Positions 57,580 through 64,000 of a DNA stretch of 64,000 bases are shown here, in pieces (position 1 is the stretch's first letter; each line of letters starts with the position of its first letter). This DNA is from Spirodela intermedia (Eukaryota > Streptophyta > Magnoliopsida > Alismatales > Araceae): the NCBI GenBank assembly GCA_902729315.2, contig LR746281.1, positions 1,307,001 to 1,371,000 of the forward strand, in the 5' to 3' direction. The notes under the pieces were generated by a model. That model was not told where the DNA came from and searched no databases. It saw only the letters and a list, made by a program, of their open reading frames with translations. Both the position numbers and the translations under genes were made by a program.

Positions 57580-60231
57580 CTAATAAAGCAGTGGAATGAT
57601 CACGCGCCTGGTACGCGGGTAGTTGTCAAACTTTTGAAGGTACCATTGATGGGTCTCAGCTGCAGCAAAGACAAGGTTCGCCACCTGCAGGGAAGCCGGG
57701 AAGAGCTTTAATGATGAACTAGAACTTTGCAAAGAGAAGGCAATCCAAGGGCGCAGAAGGCAACACGTACCACGAAGGCCAGTAAGAGCCACAGGGTGAG
57801 ATCTGTGACACCGCTAGCCAGTACAATCCCAAGATACATAACCTGAGCATTGGAATGAAATTATTAGAGATGGATATCTACTGTTTTTTTTTTTTTTTTT
57901 TTTTGTTTTTGCCTGAATTGGGATGAAGCATGAGTGGGCCTAGGCTATGAAGGACCTAGGCCGGGTGCCTGTTTTCTAGTGGTAACAATTGGTTCTAACC
58001 TATTGATACCCATAGAAAGACATGAATTCTTTTTTTTTTCTTTTTCTAGAAAACAATTCAATAAACGATAATTACTTACAATTTCGGCAAGGTAATGCCC
58101 ACAGGAGGCGACTTCAAACCAATCACCATGAGGGATGAGGTATTCATCTGCTCTCCTCTGTTTGCGCAATGATCCCTGTGGAATTCGAATAGCTAAATCC
58201 TTTTAGCGCCTTAAGTGTGTACGAAAAAAAAAAAAGTTCAGTCCAGGTGTCACATATTCCCATGGGTATTTCATAATAGTCAACTTAATTAATCAGAAAA
58301 AAACTAATCAACCAGTGGAGGGATCTACTTTCATCAATCATGTCCTACTGAACTTCTCTATTCATCAAAGGAGTTTTTTGAAAAACAACAGAGATTAATA
58401 CAAAGACAGGGTGATCGATCTGCAGAAATTGAGTCGCTTGTCATGCTTAATTTCATTTTTTTGTACCAATTCATTCATAGGACACATTCTTGTTCGCTGA
58501 ATAATTTCAACTTGTTTATGTCTTCCACTAGCACAGCTTTTATTTCCGATAAAATCTGGCAATACATCGAAATAATTATCATATGATTTTAAGGGGGAGA
58601 GTGGGGAGACGCTCAAGATGAGTTGATCTTCCCATAGCAAAATAGTAACAAGTAGATCACGCTAAGATCAATAAATAAGTTCATCGAAGACAACAAATCC
58701 TAAGCTAGTGAAGAATTCCTCTCCCGATGAATGAATTTTGAGAACTATGAGGCCACCTTATTTTGAAGCATGATTAAAATGAGATGATTCTCATTTTTGA
58801 AATGATAACATTAAATGTCCCCCCAAAGAGAAGCACTGATGAAAATTAGAGGCTACAACATGGGAATAAACTAACCAGAATTTTGTGACAGTGGAACTGA
58901 TGGATCCAACCCCAGAAAAATATCACTGCACCAATCCATTGGAGCCATCCCACGTTCGTAAGAGGCATCATATAGTCCCAGAGGTCAAATTCGGCCTCCG
59001 GGATTCCTTGCCAACCTTTGACCGCATATTCACTGATTTGGGTACCAGTGTAGGTAAGCGCCTCTAGAGCAAAGGAGCAGCAAAGTGAAACTGGTTCTGC
59101 AACATAGAAACTAATCCACAAAAGGTTTATAAATATACATATGTAGATAAAGATACATAACATACAACAAATAAAGTAGGGTTTTTCATCCCAATGGTCA
59201 CACGTATGTACAATAAGATAAATGAGTTGCTAGTTCAACTATTTCCCGTCTTTTCCACTTTAATTAATGAATGATTTTGTAATCAGCACCACAAACTTGA
59301 TCTATATGAGAAGATGTCACCGAGATTAATGACTGAACTTGTAGGTTTCTACACGGATTAACAGGAGATCCAGTTTTCATCGAGAATCACTGAAAACGGA
59401 TTTATTCCTCAAGCAGAGGATTACTCACGAAATAACATTAGAAGTGGATGATTGAGTACATCACTATGCCTTGTGTGATTCAATTCAATCTTCTCCGTCA
59501 AAAGTGAAACAAGTTCATTCAACACCTTTCAAACAGATAATACAAATAAATCATGATGAGTGAGCACTAGTTCTTCGCAAAAAAATTACCATGATCAATG
59601 TCAATTTATTATTATTAAGTGGTTTGAATACGATTCTATCATGGAAAACAACAATGAAGCGAGTGTGAAACTTACACTAAGCCAGTCAAGTAGCCAAGAA
59701 CGTGCATTCGAGCAGATGAATCGTATTTAAACACAAAGAATGACTCATACAGGCGTCTGATGACCTGTGCTTCCATCAATATTAGAACAAAGACAGTTTT
59801 CCATAGCTGGCCTGTAGAATCGACATCAGCATCCATCTCTGTTTTCGTGCGTACATAAAACCACGTGGAGAACAGCAGGCACGTTGTCCAGCACACTCCG
59901 AGGATATAGAAATGTGAGAAGTAGCTGTGGGGAACAGTGAAGCTCTGCAATCCAATAGAAAGAAAAAATCGAAGATTATGACAGTGAAAAATAAACTGAT
60001 GAGAGCGGACTGACTTTCACGGATATTGATTCTTGATTACGAGCGACTGTGCTCGGGGAAATGACGCGCACTAACCGGAGGGAAAGAGGGAGTCGTCTTC
60101 CCCCTCTTGGCTATTTCCAACACTAATCCGTGGAAGCCGTGGAGGCAAGATAAGGGGAGAGAAGCCACGACAATGGGGAGCATCCCCGCGGTCCAGATGA
60201 ATCTCAGCACGGTCACGAGATCCAACTCCAT
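57580..60231 (-). CDS. PPRD: polyprenol reductase (SRD5A3/PPRD-like)
   Basis: ER membrane enzyme that reduces the alpha-isoprene unit of polyprenol to dolichol, needed for protein glycosylation. Exons on the minus strand: 60231-60076, 59944-59676, 59110-58876, 58175-58080, 57842-57771 and 57684-57580, in phase, giving 310 aa. Hydrophobic helices occur throughout. Family signatures of the steroid 5-alpha-reductase superfamily: [50 protein letters not shown], the C-terminal block [20 protein letters not shown] and the end [20 protein letters not shown] followed by RVIIPLLY. The frame is open upstream from a TTG; the first ATG gives [20 protein letters not shown]. The AETHQWY and NYP residues bind cofactor and substrate in related enzymes. 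Family is certain; PPRD1 versus PPRD2 is not resolved. Confidence 0.94.
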
Positions 60232-61786
60232 CTGAGGATAATGATCCACAACGAGGATCAAACGAGGTTTTCAGATGTAGTGGACGGAGAAGAAGGGGGG
60301 CGATGGAGCTCCTCCGACGGCTGCCGCCGAGGGGATGAGCATATACTTCCAACCCTGATTCAGTTAGGCCAGTCACCTCCCTCCTCTCTGTCTGCATATC
60401 TACTCTGAGCCTTACTGTGTCATCTCTTTCTCTTATCTTCCTATAGTATCCTGATTTTGCGCCTAAACTCGATACTCTTCTCTCTTACTCTTATCTCTCT
60501 CTATATATCTCCTCTCACTCTTACTCTCTCTTCTCTCTCTTTCTCTCTATATATCTCTTTTCTCTTCTCTCCTCCATATATCCCCTCTCTCTCTTTCTCT
60601 GTATCTATCCCATCTCTCTCCTCTAGATATCTCTTATATCCTTCCGCTCTCTCCTATCTCTTTCTATCACCTCTTCTTCTCTCTATCTCCTCTCGCTCTC
60701 TTTCTACATCTCTCTCTATCTTCCACTAACGGCTGATCCGCTGCTACTACATATACAGCTATAAACTCGGTGTCATTATCTTAAAAATAAAACCAAGGGG
60801 TAATGTCAAAAACACCCACATTTTCCCCAATGTTTATTTTTATCCTTATTATTATTATTATTTATTATGCCCCGGATATTCACGAGAGGGGTGTCGCCCA
60901 AATCTATTTCGGAGCTCGATTGGTGCCACTTTTACTGTTGTCCTCGCGTAAAGTCTACGTAAATAACTACAATTGCATATTCATCCCGAGTGCTAATATT
61001 CTTATTTTACAGACCTCCAAATTATATCGAACAATCTATGAGCATAATTTTAAATATATAGGGGTGGTAGACTCGAGTTTTGCCGCGCGTCCTCATCAAC
61101 GACCAAGGTCAAGTATAAGGGAAAAATATTACCAATATTTAGGAAGAGAGTAGGTGGATCTTCACGTTTTTCGAACCAGAATGCCCCGTATTTTTATTTA
61201 TATACATTTTAGTCCTCACTTTTGGCGCCTAGCCTATGAAAATTAATATTCTTAAATATACTCACCGCTCGAAATGACGGAAAAAAAATTTAGAGCCCCA
61301 GAGGGAAACGTTGAAAAATTGGTTTATTTGTAGTTAAAAAAGTTTGGTAGGAATTAGAAACAAAATGGGCTGAATCCGGTTGACTGAATGGACGGTTGGT
61401 TGGTCACAGACGAAATCGTCGACCTGTTCGAATCGACGTCAGAGAATCTGCCAGCGCATCGATCCAAGTGGGCTTTAACCAATGGGAAGTAACTACGAAG
61501 ATCGTGTGCTTTCTAAAGCATCGTTCCACCGTCGGATTCAATCCATTTACGCTAGAAGATTATCCTTAAACAGAAGACTCGAACACGATTCTGCGCCGTC
61601 CTCGCGCATCGTTCATATAAAAAGTCTCGCGCGTTTGCAGTTTGACTTCTAACGCTCATTCTTCTCCTTCCGGCTCGTCTCCTCGTTTCGTCTACCTCCT
61701 GCGACTTCTCGTCCAAGCCACCGGCGCAGCCCCGCGGAGCGATCAGGGAGATTTGAAGACCTCCTTGCAATAGGGCTTCGTCCTCA
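60232..61786. promoter_or_regulatory. divergent promoter region between polyprenol reductase and histone H3.3
   Basis: 1.55 kb. Left: polyprenol reductase leader, then an impure CT/TA-rich tract at about 60437-60725. Middle: AT-rich, nothing recognisable. Right: CATATAAAAAG at 61614-61624 is a TATA box about 165 bases upstream of the histone ATG. Confidence 0.55.
60437..60725. repeat. pyrimidine-rich CT/TATCTC low-complexity tract
   Basis: Nearly 290 bases composed mainly of CT and TATCTC-type motifs on the plus strand, with few purines. Confidence 0.8.
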
Positions 61787-62376
<590 letters not shown>

Positions 62377-63698
62377 TCGAGAAGACCTCATCAGCTTTAA
62401 TCCACAACTAATGTTTTTAGTGATGTTAGATTTCTCATCTCTTTTCTTTAGCCATCAATACCAACTGTCGGAGTGCCGATAGATCGTACTACCAGGTGAT
62501 TGATGCAGCGGCGTTGGAATTAGCTTGTTTTTTATTTTTCTCTTTCGTTCTTCTCCTCTCCCAACCTCGATGTACATCATCACTATACTGAACATGTTGC
62601 GTCGAGTAGCGTAGCCTATAATCGTTATAAGGTTGTTGAATTACCAATGATTTTCTCTTTAATGGCGTAATCGCTCTAAATTCAAATATCTGTGTACTGT
62701 TCATCGATGAAGAACCGATCCTCTTGATCTTCTGATCTGATTCCTGAATCTGTTAGTCTCGTGGTTCGATTCGCGGAGCTGCCGTAGCGCCAGTGGGATA
62801 TGAGTTGGAGTGCCGATCGCCGTTGCTTCTGCTGTTTATATATTAAGAACTGATCGTCCTAATCTTCTGATTAAGAACTGATACGATTCGCGGATCTGGT
62901 TCTCTTGGTTCGACTCGCGGAGCTGCCCTATTGCCAGTAATGGACGAGTTGGGATGACTATCGCCGTTGTTTCTCGATTCAGAGTCCTGTAGATTCTCCA
63001 TGTTCACAATGAGAGCTTCGGTTTTGGCCGCAAGTCCGAGTCGTTGTTGTCTTCATCCTTAGGGTTTGCCATTATCCCGCAGTTTCTTCAGTGGGCCTCT
63101 TCCCCTGTTCCTCCCTTCGATCAGTCGTCTATTGGGGGGGGGGAGCTAATTGGTTTCCTTCGGCGGCGGCTTTGAGCTCGTCTCCGCGGCCAGCTTACTC
63201 GCCGCCGTCTAAAGTTGAGATCTTCGGGTAGGCCCAGCAAGGAAGATGGCCCGAGTGGCCCAGATTCCGACAAGGGAGGAGTCCGAAGTCAGAAATGTCG
63301 GATTCTCCGCCCAAAAATGGAAAAAGGGTCTTCGGATCATCCGTCTAAAGAAGGGGATGTTTCAAGAGTTAGGGAGCACCGTTTAGCGGGTCCGCCGCCT
63401 CCCGCCTTCCGAGGGCAGTCGCATCACAGATACAGCGAGAGAGAGGAAGAGAGGCAGGGAGGGGGCTGGGGCGAAAATTCGATATCAGGCAAAGGATTCG
63501 CGATCTCTTTCTCATTCCGACGGGTTCTTACTCTCTCTTCTTTGACCCCTTCCTTCCGAGTAAAGTAGGCATTTCCAACCTGGGATCTATACTTGTCTCC
63601 TTCTCGTCCCGTCGAACCCTAGGGAACAATCGCCACAGGGCTCTGGTAGCCAGGTTAGTGGAGCGGTTGCCCGGTTGGTGACGGCCACGGGACCCAAC
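62377..63698. other. H3.3 3' region and RCC1-family gene leader
   Basis: 1.3 kb. Left: AT-rich 3' UTR of the histone gene. Right: GC-rich leader or promoter of the next gene, with a G-run at about 63136-63144. A 20-base phrase around AAGAACTGATCGTCCT recurs near 62700-62890 in diverged form. No gene supported. Confidence 0.5.
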
Positions 63699-63885
63699 AT
63701 GTCCGCCCCGGAGGAAGAGAGCAAGCAGAAGGAAGGAGAGCCCGCGGGGGAGGTGCTTTACTGCGGTGGGACAAGCTGGGAGACCATGGGGCGTCGCCCT
63801 GCTCCGGCCAATGGGAACTTGGTCTCTCCTACTCGGCTCCGCCCGCTGATGGGGGTAGATATCCGCTCCGTGGCTTCTGGATGCG
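63699..63885 (+). CDS. RCC1-repeat family protein, first exon (cut by window edge)
   Basis: First exon of a gene running off the right edge. ATG 63699 opens MSAPEEESKQKEGEP, then VLYCGGTSWETMGRR and NLVSPTRLRPLMGVDIRSVA, ending at a GT donor after 63885 in phase 1. This matches the start of the plant RCC1-repeat proteins related to animal RCC2/TD-60, in which the next exon begins the CASCHC segment and the beta-propeller. The frame is open upstream only from a GTG. Function beyond the family is not visible, as all repeats lie outside the window. Confidence 0.8.
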
Positions 63886-64000
63886 GTAAACTCCCTCATT
63901 CCTCCCTCTCCATCTTCTATTCCGGCGTTTTTTTTGTCTCACGCCTGACACAGGTTCCGTGATTGTTTTCTGGGTGCCTCTAGCTTCGTGCCATTGCGTG

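Noticed and set aside
57884-57904. Poly-T run as a possible retroposed gene tail
   Set aside because: It lies within an intron of polyprenol reductase with no adjacent intronless gene copy.

Overview
This is a 64 kb piece of a flowering-plant nuclear genome. Every convincing gene is a plant gene family split by GT-AG introns, while the intergenic DNA is AT-rich with CT/GA microsatellites and decayed Ty1/copia retrotransposon pieces. Several genes (GH17 glucanase, small heat-shock protein, PPR, NIN-like factor) have very GC-rich coding exons, which is common in monocots. I cannot name the species. Exon coordinates were worked out by hand from splice signals, reading-frame continuity and remembered family sequence. 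No search or transcript data were available.

Layout, left to right: a B2-type cyclin (minus, cut by the left edge) lies head-to-head with a complete class II catalase (plus, 492 aa). A NIN-like RWP-RK/PB1 transcription factor (plus) follows. A GAUT1/3-like galacturonosyltransferase (minus) has a well-resolved 3' part and an unresolved 5' part. Next come an RLCK-VII kinase (minus, 401 aa) and a single-bromodomain SWI/SNF-type protein (minus, 608 aa), which shares a short divergent promoter with an intronless PPR protein (plus). From about 29.5 to 36 kb the window is gene-poor. It holds one doubtful 175-codon ORF, a copia gag fossil (plus), a copia integrase fossil (minus) and a duplicated 169-bp block.

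The ribosomal stalk protein P1 (minus) follows, then a five-copy AT-rich tandem array, a GPI-tailed GH17 beta-1,3-glucanase (plus), a large PHD-finger protein (minus, 1170 aa), a CID-type PAM2 + 2xRRM protein (plus), an organellar small heat-shock protein (minus), a polyprenol reductase (minus), an intron-containing histone H3.3 (plus) and the first exon of an RCC1-family gene (plus, cut by the right edge).

The genes are ordinary, unlinked housekeeping and regulatory loci, with no operon-like cooperation. Chromatin and cell-cycle genes (cyclin B2, bromodomain, PHD, H3.3, RCC1) recur, but I read this as chance. The most interesting signals are regulatory or structural: a perfect 11-bp palindrome of mitosis-specific (MSA) elements upstream of cyclin B2, a serial run of similar short exons in the GAUT gene, a spliced GPI tail on the glucanase, a leader uORF next to a G-run in the NIN-like gene, a C-terminal LxLxL motif in the bromodomain protein, and the two copia fossils. 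I saw no CRISPR array, tRNA, rRNA or evidence of an unknown defence-like system.
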